The notes: generated by a model not told the origin, from the letters alone. Shown: positions 1 through 8,994, numbered from the stretch's first letter. The stretch is DNA of 64,000 nt from Clostridiales bacterium (GCA_015056205.1 SVGS01000008.1:62001-126000), one strand, 5' to 3'. Numbers and translations are program-made.

Positions 1-163
1 TGCATGCGCTTCAGCATGAGCCCTATGATCTTTGGCAGAAGGATCTTCCTTCTGATGAAAGCTGAGCGGCCGTGCGGCGCAAATCCCGTCCCTGGGCGGT
101 CTGCATGCGCCGTATACCGTAACCGGCTGACGGCCGTCCGGCCTGAATGTACGAACTTTTTTC
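1..163. other. Left-edge region with no assignable gene
   Basis: No recognisable gene is seen here. A minus-strand frame opens at an ATG at 170-168, with AGGAAG (183-178 on that strand) as a possible ribosome site, and stays open for about 56 codons to the window edge. Its translation has no recognised motif and carries rare codons. It could be the start of a divergent gene or chance. A plus-strand open frame over the same bases runs straight through the xpaC promoter and is judged spurious. Confidence 0.25.
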
Positions 164-192
164 TTTTCATTCCGTGCTTCCTGTGGTATACT
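164..192 (+). promoter_or_regulatory. Promoter of xpaC-telA
   Basis: An extended -10 (TGG followed by TATACT at 187-192) lies 17 bp downstream of a weak -35 TTTTCA (164-169). It sits about 80 bases before the GTG start of the XpaC-family gene. Confidence 0.6.
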
Positions 193-275
193 GTTTTGGT
201 TAGAAGCGCTTTATCGTTTCGTATAAGCCGGAAATTCGTTTCAACGATTGTTTTCTTTCGAGGAGTTTGAGGGCC

Positions 276-1169
276 GTGAGCAAAAACAGAAACAACAACA
301 GCAATAAAAAGTCCGGTTCCGCCGGGTTTATCATCACCCTCCTGTTGCTCTCCGCGTTGAGCGGTTTTTCCTTCACCGGGATTCTGGCCGGTGTTTTCGT
401 GGGGCTGGGAATCGGCAAGCTCACCAGCATTATGGGCAGCGGCCTGGACACAACCACGCACAACAAGCGGGACGAGGAGCGCCGCCGGCAGGAAGAAGCG
501 ACCCGCAAGGCTGAAGAGGAACGGCTGGCAAAAGTCCGCGCGATCGAAGAAGAAAAAAAGCGCCGGGAGCAGGCTTCCAAAATTCCGCTGACCGGGGACG
601 CGGCGGCCGACGCGGTCATCACCAAGGGGCAGGAAATGCTGGCCACCATCCGGAAGGACAATGCCGCCATCACGGATGAGACGCTGTCTGACCAGATGGA
701 TACCCTGTGCCTGAAATGCGAGCAGATTTTCCGGACGGTCTCGGAGACGCCGGCCAAAGCCCCTCAGGTTCGTAAGTTTATGAATTATTACCTGCCTACC
801 ACCCTGAAGATGCTGGCCAATTACCGGACCATGCAGGAGCGCGGGGTATCCTGGCAGGATATGCAGGAAGCCAGAAACACCACCATCCGCGGGATGAATA
901 TGATTCTGACCGCCTGCCAGAAGCAGATCGATAACCTGCATAAGGAAAACATGCTCGATATTTCCACGGATATCGATGTCCTCGAGCAGATGCTCAAGAG
1001 AGACGGCTATACGGAGAACGAAATCACCGGCAACAAGGGGCTGACCACAGCCCGGACAGCGGCGGAGGCGCAGCGGCGCACTTCCTCGACCCCTGTCATG
1101 CAGTTCCCGGATGAAGACGGGCAGCAGAATCAGTCTTCGTCTCCGCGGTACAATCATTACGGTTCCTGA
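276..1169 (+). CDS. XpaC-family membrane-anchored protein (5-bromo-4-chloroindolyl phosphate hydrolysis family)
   Basis: This 297-residue protein starts at GTG 276; the CGAGGAG ribosome site at 259-265 is 10 bases away, whereas the in-frame TTG at 267 is too close. A hydrophobic stretch at residues 17-49 should anchor it in the membrane. It is followed by a charged Glu/Arg/Lys coiled coil (about 58-105) and a helical C-terminal domain (about 120-245) carrying the RKFMNYYLPTT signature of XpaC proteins. The biochemical role of the family is unknown; the name comes from an indicator-dye phenotype in Bacillus. The next gene encodes TelA, as in the Bacillus xpaC-yaaN pair, so the two probably act together in envelope or toxic-anion tolerance (inference). 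Confidence 0.8.
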   Translation: MSKNRNNNSNKKSGSAGFIITLLLLSALSGFSFTGILAGVFVGLGIGKLTSIMGSGLDTTTHNKRDEERRRQEEATRKAEEERLAKVRAIEEEKKRREQASKIPLTGDAAADAVITKGQEMLATIRKDNAAITDETLSDQMDTLCLKCEQIFRTVSETPAKAPQVRKFMNYYLPTTLKMLANYRTMQERGVSWQDMQEARNTTIRGMNMILTACQKQIDNLHKENMLDISTDIDVLEQMLKRDGYTENEITGNKGLTTARTAAEAQRRTSSTPVMQFPDEDGQQNQSSSPRYNHYGS

Positions 1170-1224
1170 GGGCTTTCCCGATCCGGGATTCCCTGATACG
1201 ATGCCATAAAGGAGGTTGCTTTCC

Positions 1225-2394
1225 ATGTCAGAATCCAGCATGATGCCCCAGCTTTCCCTTTCTCCCTCCGCTCCCGTACCGGAAACCGCGGCGGAACCGG
1301 TATCCAGCATCCAGCAGACGCCGGAAAAGCCCGCGGAAGAAACGGTTCCCGCCCCTGGCCTGGATGAAAGCCAGCTGACAGACGCGGAGAAAAAGGCGAT
1401 TGATGATTTCATTGCGAAGGTGGATGTGACCAATCCGGATCATGTGCTGCTTTTCGGCGCCGACGCGCAGAAAAAAATCTCCGATTTCTCCCAGACCGCG
1501 CTGGATGCGGTCAAAACGCAGGATACCGGGGAAGTCGGCAACATGCTGGTGAATCTCGTGGCGGAGCTGAAGGGCTTCGAGAAGGACACGGAGGAACCCA
1601 AAGGCCTGGCCAGGCTGTTCGCCAAGGCGGAGGATAAAGTGGAGCGGATGAAGGCCCGCTACAGCAAGGTTTCCGCCAATGTGGACAATATCGCCGGTTC
1701 GCTGGAAGGCTATCAGGCCCAGCTGCTGAAGGACGTGGCCATGTTTGACCGGCTGTATGATCAGAATAACGATTATTTTCATCAGCTGACCCTGTATATT
1801 ATCGCCGGTGAAAAGAAGCTTCGGGAAGTCCGGGAAACCGAGCTGAAGGAGCTGCAGGATAAAGCGGCTGCCAGCGGAGACGCCATGGATGCCCAGAAAG
1901 CCAACGATCTTGCCGCTCAGTGCGACCGGTTCGAGAAAAAGCTGTATGACCTGAAGCTGACCCGGCAGGTTGCTCTGCAGATGGCTCCTCAGATCCGTCT
2001 CCTGCAGAATAACGACAGCCTTCTGGTGGAGCGTATTCAGTCCACCCTGGCCAATACGCTCCCCCTGTGGAAGAGCCAGATGGTGCTGGCCCTGGGTCTC
2101 CACCATTCTCAGCAGGCCCTGAAGGCGCAGACCGCCGTCACGGATATGACCAATGAGCTGCTCCGCAAGAACGCGGAAGCCCTGAAGATCGGCACCATTC
2201 AGACCGCCAAGGAAGCCGAGCGCGGCATCATCGATATCGAAACCCTGGTGCAGACCAATCAGGATCTGATCGATACCATCAACGAAGTGATGACCATCCA
2301 GTCTGAAGGACATCAGAAGCGTCTGGAAGCGGAGCAGAAGCTGTATTCCATGGAATCCGAGCTTAAGAAAAAGCTGCTGACCACCCACCTCTGA
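1225..2394 (+). CDS. telA: TelA/YaaN family toxic anion resistance protein
   Basis: This 389-residue, mostly helical cytosolic protein matches the TelA family across its length, for example GNMLVNLVAELKGF near the start and QIRLLQNNDSLLVERIQS in the centre. The first 55 residues are an acidic, Pro/Ala-rich tail. TelA homologues are linked to tellurite and cell-wall antibiotic tolerance, with no established biochemical activity. The start is ATG 1225, 9 bases after AAAGGAGG (1207-1215). It follows the XpaC gene by 55 bases and is probably cotranscribed with it. A hairpin at 2429-2460 may end the unit. Confidence 0.9.
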   Translation: MSESSMMPQLSLSPSAPVPETAAEPVSSIQQTPEKPAEETVPAPGLDESQLTDAEKKAIDDFIAKVDVTNPDHVLLFGADAQKKISDFSQTALDAVKTQDTGEVGNMLVNLVAELKGFEKDTEEPKGLARLFAKAEDKVERMKARYSKVSANVDNIAGSLEGYQAQLLKDVAMFDRLYDQNNDYFHQLTLYIIAGEKKLREVRETELKELQDKAAASGDAMDAQKANDLAAQCDRFEKKLYDLKLTRQVALQMAPQIRLLQNNDSLLVERIQSTLANTLPLWKSQMVLALGLHHSQQALKAQTAVTDMTNELLRKNAEALKIGTIQTAKEAERGIIDIETLVQTNQDLIDTINEVMTIQSEGHQKRLEAEQKLYSMESELKKKLLTTHL

Positions 2395-2428
2395 TCCGTT
2401 TCGGCGCCCGTTACGGGAAGGGATTCAT

Positions 2429-2460
2429 CCGCCCGGCAGGAATGATCTTCCGCCGGGCGG
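2429..2460 (+). terminator. Possible terminator after telA
   Basis: CCGCCCGGC (2429-2437) pairs with GCCGGGCGG (2452-2460), and the loop can pair further. The following bases (CTTTC) make only a weak U tract. Confidence 0.4.
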
Positions 2461-2490
2461 CTTTCAAATCATCGGAAAGGAGACCGGCGG

Positions 2491-3999
2491 ATGAGAGTCA
2501 TCGGATTGACGGGCAGTATCGCCTGCGGAAAATCCACCGTCAGTCAGGCATTGATCTTCCGGGGATACCCGGTCATCGACGGCGACGCGGTTTCCCATCG
2601 GCTGACGGCGGAAAACGGTCCCGCGCTGCCGGCGATCCGGCAGACTTTCGGACCTTCCTTCTTTCTTCCGGACGGCCGTCTGGACCGGAAAAAACTCGGT
2701 TCCCTTGTTTTCCGGAATGATCGGGCCCGCGCCGCCCTGGATGATCTGATGGCACCGCTGCTCCGCAATGCCATCCTGAACGCTCTGCAGGAAGCGCGGG
2801 ACCGCGGCGCCGCGCTGTGTTTTATGGATCTTCCTCTTTTGTTTGAAAAGGGATATGACGAGCTTTGCGATTCCGTCTGGTGTGTCACCCTTCCGCTCTC
2901 CCTGCAGCTGGAGCGGCTGATGCAAAGAGACCGCTGTACAGAGGAAGAGGCCATGAGCCGGATCCGTTCCGTTCTGTCTTCGGAGGAAAAGGCGGAGCTT
3001 TCTGATTTTGTCATTGACAATTCCGGTACGGTGGAGGAAACCCTGGCGCAGATGGATCGCGGACTGGAACGGGAGCTGGCAGCCGTCCGTCCCCGGCCGG
3101 CGCGTGCCCGCCGCATGGACCGTTATACGGAAGCTTCCGATCCCGAACCCGCCCCGGCGCCTGATCCTGTACCCGCTCCCGTACCCGGTCCGCCGCCGGG
3201 TCCGGTGTCCGCTCCCGTGTCCGATCCGGCGCCGGAACCCTGGCAGGATCACTCCCGCCTCCCTTCCCCGCCTCCCCCCGGCAGCGGAATCGAGCGTTCA
3301 CCGGATATGACCCGCCGCCCTGCCCGCCGCAAGGCCGCGTGGAAGATGCCGGTCTGGCTGCGAACGGTCCTGATCGTCCTTTCCTTCGCGCTCCTGATCG
3401 CTTTTACCGCTCAGTGCCTCATGCGGGGATACCTGGCCCGTCAGGCCGCTCTTCATGAGGCCGAGCAGAAGAATATCGACGCCAACTATCCCGTCCTCTA
3501 TCAGGATCTGATCGAACGTCAGGCGGCTGTCTATAATCTGAATCCGGCATATGTGACTTCCCTGATCCGGAACGAAAGTTCCTTCCGTCCTCAGGCGGAA
3601 TCCTCCGTCGGCGCCCGCGGGCTGATGCAACTGATGCCGGATACGGCGGAATGGATCGCCGGAAAGCTGAAGACCGAAGGCTACGCCTTTGAACGAATGT
3701 TCGATCCGGAGTCCAATATCACCTTCGGCTGCTGGTATCTGAATTATCTCAGCCGTCTCTTCGGCGGAGACGTGATCTGCGTAACCTGCGCCTATCACGC
3801 CGGTCAGGGGACAGTGACCTCCTGGCTCTCCGATTCCCGCTACAGTCCCGACGGCGTTCACCTCTCCCTGGAGCTGCTTCCGGAAGGTCCCACCAGATTA
3901 TATGCGGAAAGGGTTACAAGAGATTATGGCATTTATCAGAAGAAAGTGTATGCTCCTGCTGACGGTTCTGATGACGGCGGCAGCCCTGCTGTGTCCTGA
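2491..3999 (+). CDS. coaE: Fusion: dephospho-CoA kinase plus membrane-anchored lytic transglycosylase
   Basis: One uninterrupted 502-codon frame holds two complete, unrelated enzymes. Residues 1-195 are dephospho-CoA kinase (last step of CoA synthesis), with Walker A GSIACGKST at 8-16 and the DLPLLFE motif at 113-119. Residues 215-265 are a Pro/Ala/Val-rich linker. A basic stretch (RRPARRKAAWK) leads to a transmembrane helix at about 287-309. Residues 330-490 are a GH23 soluble lytic transglycosylase domain: catalytic Glu362 in NESSF, GLMQLMP at 377-383 and AYHAGQG at 434-440. The predicted topology is kinase inside, transglycosylase outside. The start ATG follows AAAGGAG (2475-2481). The last 74 bases overlap the next gene. 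In Bacillota these two activities are usually separate genes, so this looks like fusion of neighbours. Confidence 0.9.
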   Translation: MRVIGLTGSIACGKSTVSQALIFRGYPVIDGDAVSHRLTAENGPALPAIRQTFGPSFFLPDGRLDRKKLGSLVFRNDRARAALDDLMAPLLRNAILNALQEARDRGAALCFMDLPLLFEKGYDELCDSVWCVTLPLSLQLERLMQRDRCTEEEAMSRIRSVLSSEEKAELSDFVIDNSGTVEETLAQMDRGLERELAAVRPRPARARRMDRYTEASDPEPAPAPDPVPAPVPGPPPGPVSAPVSDPAPEPWQDHSRLPSPPPPGSGIERSPDMTRRPARRKAAWKMPVWLRTVLIVLSFALLIAFTAQCLMRGYLARQAALHEAEQKNIDANYPVLYQDLIERQAAVYNLNPAYVTSLIRNESSFRPQAESSVGARGLMQLMPDTAEWIAGKLKTEGYAFERMFDPESNITFGCWYLNYLSRLFGGDVICVTCAYHAGQGTVTSWLSDSRYSPDGVHLSLELLPEGPTRLYAERVTRDYGIYQKKVYAPADGSDDGGSPAVS

Positions 4000-5497
4000 C
4001 CGAAGCCTGGCTTCGTCTCAGCTGACCGGGCTTGTTCTGGGAATCCAGAGCACCAAAACGCTGAACATCCGTCCCTTCGACCCGCTGGAAAGAGATATGC
4101 TGTCCGTTTATAACATCGTATATGAGAGCATGATCGTGCTGGACGATAACTATCTGCCCCAGGGTTGTCTGGCGGAAAGCTGGGAAGAGTCTGGCGGCGG
4201 AAAAACCTGGACCTTTCATATCCGCTCCAATCTCACCTTTTCCGACGGAACGCCGCTGACGGCGCACGACGTCGTTGCCTCCGCCGAATATATCCTGGCC
4301 AGGGCTTCGGATGAAAACACGACCGATCACGGTTTCTATGCCAACCTGAATTACTATGTTTCCTCCATCTCTGCGAAGGATGATTATACCGTTGTCGTCC
4401 GGGCCAAACGGAAATGCTTCTCTCTGCTGTATCAGATGACCTTCCCGGTGGTTCCGGCTTCCCAGGTAAACGCGGATCAGCCGCTGGGCAGCGGTCCTTA
4501 CCGGATCGAGGAGTTTCACGCGGGGGATTATCTGTGGCTGCAGGCCAATACCAACTGGTGGAAGGCTCAGCCTGCGGTAAGGGAGATCATGGTCGAGTTT
4601 CACGAAACGGCTCCCTCTGTGATTGAAAGCTATGAATACGCCCGGGTGAATACGATTTTCACCCGTTCCATCGCAGGCGCCCAGTACAAAACCGGCACCG
4701 CTTCCATAACCATGTCCTACCGGACCAATCAGCTGGAATGCCTGTACATGAACAACGGTTCGGAGGAACTGACCCCGGAAGTGCGGAAAGCCATCCGCTA
4801 TGTCGTGGATCGAAGCAAAATTATCTCAAACGTCTATTCCGGCCTGGCCGAACCAACCAATTTCCCCTTCTATCCGGGTACCTGGATGTATAACAGCGAT
4901 CTGGATTCGTCCTTTACCCGGAATCCGGATGAAGCCCGGCGCCTGCTGGAGGAAGCAGGCTGGGCCGACTCGGACAGCAACGGCATTCTGGACCGGATCG
5001 ACAGCGATGGCAAGCTGCATAATCTGCACCTCAGCTTTTATGTTTATGAGGAACCGGATAATGATGTCCGGACGGAGGCGGCCAATCAGATCGCGTCGCA
5101 GCTGGCCGAAGTCGGAATCTCCTGCAAGGTGGAACCGCTGACAATGGCCAATCTGAAGGAGCGTCTCTCTTCCGGCCGCTTTAATCTCGCGCTGGTTTCC
5201 TTTGCCATGGATGTCAGTCCGGATCCCGGGTTCATGCTGATGCGGGGCAACACCGGCAACTACTGCCGGTATAAAAGCGCGAAAATGAATGAACTCTTTG
5301 AAGCGCTCCGCACGAAAGTCACCCAGGAGGAATACCGCTCCAAGCTGATGGAAATCCAGGCCCTGTTCTATGAGGACTGTCCCTTCATCTGCCTGTACTA
5401 TCGGACGGGCAACGTCATCACCCGCCATATGTACACCACCTGCCGGGATGTCCGGGAATACGAACTGCTGCGCGGAATTGAAAGCTACAAAGAATAA
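3926..5497 (+). CDS. ABC transporter substrate-binding protein, family 5 (oligopeptide type)
   Basis: This 523-residue protein resembles DppA/OppA extracellular binding proteins: an early PFDPLERDMLSVYNIVYESM-type opening, WTFHIRSNLTFSDGTPLTAHDV, and a late GNTGNYCRY-type segment. The ATG at 3926 is chosen because it gives a signal peptide (RRK, then a hydrophobic core ending near SLASS) and has GGAAAGG 12 bases upstream; the ATG at 3902 has neither. A cysteine in the hydrophobic core is not in a good lipobox. The start lies inside the preceding gene (74-base overlap). No permease or ATPase gene is nearby, so it is an orphan whose substrate (peptide, nickel or other) cannot be told from sequence. 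Confidence 0.9.
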   Translation: MAFIRRKCMLLLTVLMTAAALLCPDRSLASSQLTGLVLGIQSTKTLNIRPFDPLERDMLSVYNIVYESMIVLDDNYLPQGCLAESWEESGGGKTWTFHIRSNLTFSDGTPLTAHDVVASAEYILARASDENTTDHGFYANLNYYVSSISAKDDYTVVVRAKRKCFSLLYQMTFPVVPASQVNADQPLGSGPYRIEEFHAGDYLWLQANTNWWKAQPAVREIMVEFHETAPSVIESYEYARVNTIFTRSIAGAQYKTGTASITMSYRTNQLECLYMNNGSEELTPEVRKAIRYVVDRSKIISNVYSGLAEPTNFPFYPGTWMYNSDLDSSFTRNPDEARRLLEEAGWADSDSNGILDRIDSDGKLHNLHLSFYVYEEPDNDVRTEAANQIASQLAEVGISCKVEPLTMANLKERLSSGRFNLALVSFAMDVSPDPGFMLMRGNTGNYCRYKSAKMNELFEALRTKVTQEEYRSKLMEIQALFYEDCPFICLYYRTGNVITRHMYTTCRDVREYELLRGIESYKE

Positions 5498-5541
5498 CGC
5501 GGAAATCCGTCCGCCATTGATAAGTCAACAGGAGGCATAAC

Positions 5542-6477
5542 ATGGAATGGATCGAACTGATCGTACATACCACCACAGCCGGCAGCGATGAAGTCTCTTC
5601 CCTGCTGATGGACGGCGGCGCTGCGGGCACAATGATTGAGGACCGGGCGGATATTCCCGACCCTTCCAAACCCCACGGGATCTGGGAAATCATTGATCCG
5701 AAGCTGCTGGATCAGATGCCGGAGGACGTTCAGGTGCACGCCTGGTTCCAGCCGGATGCCGGTCTGCCCGCCCTGATGGATCGTTTCCGTCTGGAGCTGG
5801 AGGCTCTTCGGACTGCCCATGACGACTACGGCTCCCTGTCCCTGGAGGACCGGTCCGTGGACGACCAAAGCTGGAAGGAAGTCTGGAAAAAGTATTATAA
5901 GCCTTTCTATGCCTGCGATCATCTGGTCATCAAGCCTTCCTGGGAAGAGTTCACGCCCGCGGAAGGCGACCGGATCATCGAGCTGGATCCGGGAATGGCG
6001 TTTGGCAGCGGAACCCATGAAACGACGGGAATGTGCCTGACCCTTCTTCAGGAATGCATTCAGGGCGGCGAATCAGTGATCGATGTCGGCACCGGCAGCG
6101 GAATCCTGGCCATCGGGGCAGCGCTGCTCGGCGCGGGAAGCGTTCTGGCTATCGATATTGATCCGGATGCCATCCGTGTCGCCCGGGAGAATGTGGCACA
6201 CAACGGCGTGGACCAGACAGTCACGGTTCAGCAGGGTGATCTGCTCCGCCAGGTTTCCGCCACCTGTGAAATCTGCGTGGCCAATATTATCTCGGATATC
6301 ATTATCTCCTTCGCCCGGCCGCTGAGAGAGCATATCCGGGAGAACGGACTCTTCATCTGTTCCGGGATCGTCCGGGATCGGGGACCGGAGGTGCGCGCGG
6401 CCCTGCTGGAAGCCGGCTTCACCGTTCTGAAGGAAGAGCATCGGGGAGAATGGGTCGCCTTCCTGAACCGGAGGTAA
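5542..6477 (+). CDS. prmA: Ribosomal protein L11 methyltransferase
   Basis: This 311-residue SAM-dependent methyltransferase trimethylates ribosomal protein L11. The N-terminal substrate-recognition part (about 1-100) is followed by the class I fold with the FGSGTHETT signature, motif I VIDVGTGSGILAIGA, an AIDIDPDA acidic loop and the catalytic-region CVANIIS. The length is typical of the family. The start ATG has AGGAGG (5530-5535) upstream. It is followed 5 bases later by rsmE, an arrangement common in Bacillota, and the pair is probably one operon with mtaB. Confidence 0.95.
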   Translation: MEWIELIVHTTTAGSDEVSSLLMDGGAAGTMIEDRADIPDPSKPHGIWEIIDPKLLDQMPEDVQVHAWFQPDAGLPALMDRFRLELEALRTAHDDYGSLSLEDRSVDDQSWKEVWKKYYKPFYACDHLVIKPSWEEFTPAEGDRIIELDPGMAFGSGTHETTGMCLTLLQECIQGGESVIDVGTGSGILAIGAALLGAGSVLAIDIDPDAIRVARENVAHNGVDQTVTVQQGDLLRQVSATCEICVANIISDIIISFARPLREHIRENGLFICSGIVRDRGPEVRAALLEAGFTVLKEEHRGEWVAFLNRR

Positions 6478-6482
6478 ACGGC

Positions 6483-7220
6483 ATGCATCGTTTTTTCGCT
6501 GAATCGGAGAAAGAAACCGGATCCCTCTGCTTTCTTTCCCCGGAAGATGCCCGTCATGCCCGGACCGTTCTCCGGCTGTCTGAAGGCGACACGGTGGAAC
6601 TGCTGCTTCCTGACGGCCGTTTTCTGGCTGAAATCAGGCGCATGGACGGCAATCAGGTCTGCGTCGAAAAACAGCAGCCGCTCCCGGATCCGGAACCCCG
6701 GCTGAATGTCACCCTTTTTCAGGGGCTTCCCAAAGCGGATAAAATGGACTGGATCGTACAAAAAGCCTCGGAGCTGGGCGTCCGCCGGATTGTCCCCCTG
6801 CGCATGGCCCGGTCCGTTGTCCGCCTGGATCCCGGAGACGCCGGGCGTAAGCGCGAACGCTGGCAGAAAATCGCCCGGGAAGCCTGCAAGCAGTCAGGCC
6901 GCTATCGCATTCCGGAGATCACGCTGCCCCTTTCCCCGGCGGAAGCGCTCTCTTTAATTCGGGAAATGACGGTGACGGTGGTTCCCTGGGAGGAGACCGA
7001 AACCGGCGGACCTCTGTCCGTCCGGAACGCCTTTCCGGATCCCGCTTCCCTGGGGATCATCATCGGCCCGGAGGGAGGAATCGAACCCTCAGAGGTCGCT
7101 CTGTTCCGTCAGTCCGGAGCGCTCCCCATTACGCTGGGCCGCAGGATTTTGCGTACGGAAACAGCCGGCCTGGCCGCGCTCTCCGCTTTCATGACGCTTT
7201 ACGGAGAAATGGAGGAATAA
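6483..7220 (+). CDS. rsmE: 16S rRNA (uracil1498-N3)-methyltransferase
   Basis: This 245-residue SPOUT-class enzyme methylates U1498 of 16S rRNA. It has the N-terminal PUA-like part (HRFFAES... SPEDARHARTVLRL) and a C-terminal knot with IIIGPEGGIEPSE and LGRRILRTETA, both diagnostic. The ATG at 6483 has GGAGGT (6470-6475) inside the end of prmA, 7 bases away; an upstream in-frame ATG at 6450 lies within prmA and is not used in this call. mtaB starts 2 bases after the stop. Confidence 0.95.
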   Translation: MHRFFAESEKETGSLCFLSPEDARHARTVLRLSEGDTVELLLPDGRFLAEIRRMDGNQVCVEKQQPLPDPEPRLNVTLFQGLPKADKMDWIVQKASELGVRRIVPLRMARSVVRLDPGDAGRKRERWQKIAREACKQSGRYRIPEITLPLSPAEALSLIREMTVTVVPWEETETGGPLSVRNAFPDPASLGIIIGPEGGIEPSEVALFRQSGALPITLGRRILRTETAGLAALSAFMTLYGEMEE

Positions 7221-7222
7221 GC

Positions 7223-8554
7223 ATGCCAACCATTGCCTGTCATACGCTGGGATGCAAGGTGAACCAGTATGATACCCAGGCTATGCTGGAGCTTTTTCTG
7301 CAGCGGGGTTATACGCCCGTCTCCATGGAAGAAGAGGCGGATGTCTATCTGCTGAATACCTGCACCGTGACCGGTACGGGAGATAAAAAATCCCTTCAGA
7401 TGGCCCGTCGGCTGAAAAGGCTGCATCCCGGATCCCGGCTGATTCTCTGCGGCTGTCTGGCTCAGAAAAGCGGGGATTCTCTCCTGTCCCGGACCGGCGC
7501 GGATCTGATTCTGGGAACCCAGCGAAGAGCCGAGGTCGTAGATCTGCTGGAACAGGTTCTGTCCGACGGCAAACCCCGCTGCGCGGTGGAACCGCTGGCA
7601 CAGGACGTTCCTTTCGAATCCCTCCGGATCAGTTATCAGGAGGAGCATACCCGGGCCTCCCTGAAAATTCAGGAGGGCTGCGATAATCACTGTACCTATT
7701 GCATTATTCCTTCCGTCCGGGGACCCATCCGCTCCAGAACACCGGAATCCGTCGGAGAGGAGGCCCGCCGCCTGAGCGCCCACGGGGTACAGGAAATCGT
7801 CCTCACCGGAATTCATCTTTCCTCCTACGGGCGGGATCTTTCCCCCCGCTGCTCCCTGCTGGAAGCGATTGCGCAGGTTCAGCGAACCGAAGGAATCACC
7901 CGGATCCGGCTGGGGTCTCTGGAACCCATGGTCGCCACGCCCGCTTTTGCGGCCACGCTCCGGGAAATGGATAAAATCTGTCCCCAGTTCCATCTGGCGC
8001 TTCAATCGGGCAGCGACAGTGTACTGAGGCGAATGAAACGGCAATACAATACATCCCAGTATCTCGCCGCGGCGGAAAACCTGCGGAGTGCCTTTCCCCG
8101 CGCGGCTCTGACCACCGATATCCTGACCGGTTTCCCGGGAGAAACGGAGGAGGAATTTCAGGAAACCGCCCGAATGATTGAACAGGTCGGATTCGCAAGG
8201 ATCCATGTATTCCCCTACTCTCCCCGCCCGGACACGCCGGCCGCCGCCATGCCGGACCAGATCCCCCGGAACATCAAGGATGAGCGGGTCCGAAAACTGA
8301 TCCGTGTGGGAAACCGCTGCGCCGAAAAGTACCTGAAGACCTGGATCGGATCGGAAGCGCAGATCATTCCGGAGGAAATCATCGATGGCTGCTGGGAAGG
8401 CTATACTCCTGAATACATCCGCGTGCGGCTGTGTCCCGGCGCATCCTGTACCGGCGGCCGGCCGGTTCAGGTCCGCCTCGTTTCTGTCCGCTCCGGTCTG
8501 ATGCTCGGCGAACCCGTTTCCGGGTCTCCCGTTTCACCGCATGAAATGGTGTAA
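7223..8554 (+). CDS. mtaB: tRNA t6A37 methylthiotransferase
   Basis: This 443-residue radical-SAM methylthiotransferase converts t6A37 to ms2t6A37 in tRNA. The N-terminal MTTase domain has three cysteines (in LGCKVN, NTCTV and CGC) for one iron-sulfur cluster; the radical-SAM cluster cysteines are C153, C157 and C160 in CDNHCTYC; a C-terminal TRAM-like part follows. The HTLGCKVNQYDTQ opening is typical of MtaB rather than MiaB or RimO. It follows rsmE with a GGAGGAATAAGC ribosome site overlapping the rsmE stop. It depends on t6A made by the Sua5/TsaC gene further along this window. Confidence 0.93.
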   Translation: MPTIACHTLGCKVNQYDTQAMLELFLQRGYTPVSMEEEADVYLLNTCTVTGTGDKKSLQMARRLKRLHPGSRLILCGCLAQKSGDSLLSRTGADLILGTQRRAEVVDLLEQVLSDGKPRCAVEPLAQDVPFESLRISYQEEHTRASLKIQEGCDNHCTYCIIPSVRGPIRSRTPESVGEEARRLSAHGVQEIVLTGIHLSSYGRDLSPRCSLLEAIAQVQRTEGITRIRLGSLEPMVATPAFAATLREMDKICPQFHLALQSGSDSVLRRMKRQYNTSQYLAAAENLRSAFPRAALTTDILTGFPGETEEEFQETARMIEQVGFARIHVFPYSPRPDTPAAAMPDQIPRNIKDERVRKLIRVGNRCAEKYLKTWIGSEAQIIPEEIIDGCWEGYTPEYIRVRLCPGASCTGGRPVQVRLVSVRSGLMLGEPVSGSPVSPHEMV

Positions 8555-8585
8555 AACCATCCAAATACAAAAGGAGGTCTTTCAC

Positions 8586-8927
8586 ATGGAAAACTGTCTG
8601 TTCTGCAAAATTCTGAAGGGGGAAATTCCCTCCGACAAGGTGTACGAGGACGAGAAAGTCCTGGCGTTTCGGGATATCGCTCCTCAGATGCCGACCCACA
8701 TTCTGGTCATTCCGAAAAAGCATGTCAGTTCGCTGGCGGAAGCCGATCAGCTGGCGGACACGGAGCTGGCCGCCTGTCTTCGGGCCATCCGGGAAATTGC
8801 CCGGATGGAAAAGCTGACAGAAGGCTATCGGGTGATCTCCAATTGCGGCCCTCATGCCTGCCAGTCCGTTCCCCATCTGCATTTCCATCTGCTTGGCGGA
8901 TCTCAGATGGCGGAGCGTATGGGATAA
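8586..8927 (+). CDS. hinT: HIT-family purine nucleoside phosphoramidase (HinT type)
   Basis: This 113-residue protein belongs to the HIT superfamily, with the histidine triad in HLHFHLL near the C-terminus and an N-terminal CLFCKI that could hold zinc. The family hydrolyses adenosine phosphoramidates and acyl-AMPs. The ATG at 8586 is chosen because AAGGAGG (8571-8577) is 8 bases upstream and the protein then begins like known HinT; an upstream ATG at 8541 sits inside mtaB. It lies at the end of the prmA-rsmE-mtaB group. Confidence 0.93.
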   Translation: MENCLFCKILKGEIPSDKVYEDEKVLAFRDIAPQMPTHILVIPKKHVSSLAEADQLADTELAACLRAIREIARMEKLTEGYRVISNCGPHACQSVPHLHFHLLGGSQMAERMG

Positions 8928-8965
8928 GCCGGAATGAGCCGAATGTGATATTTTTGTGAATCATC

Positions 8966-8994
8966 TTGACGGAAGGCGGATTAGCCTGTATAAT
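8966..8994 (+). promoter_or_regulatory. Promoter of rpsU
   Basis: TTGACG (8966-8971), a 17 bp spacer and TATAAT (8989-8994) form a near-perfect sigma-A promoter. The leader to the rpsU start is about 65 bases. Confidence 0.85.

Noticed and set aside
4..270. An 88-codon plus-strand open frame at the left edge
   Set aside because: It runs through the extended -10 promoter of xpaC, has no ribosome site and no recognisable protein features.
1228..2388. A 386-codon open frame antisense to telA
   Set aside because: It is the reverse complement of a GC-rich gene, has no ribosome site or recognised motif, and is fully explained by codon bias of telA.
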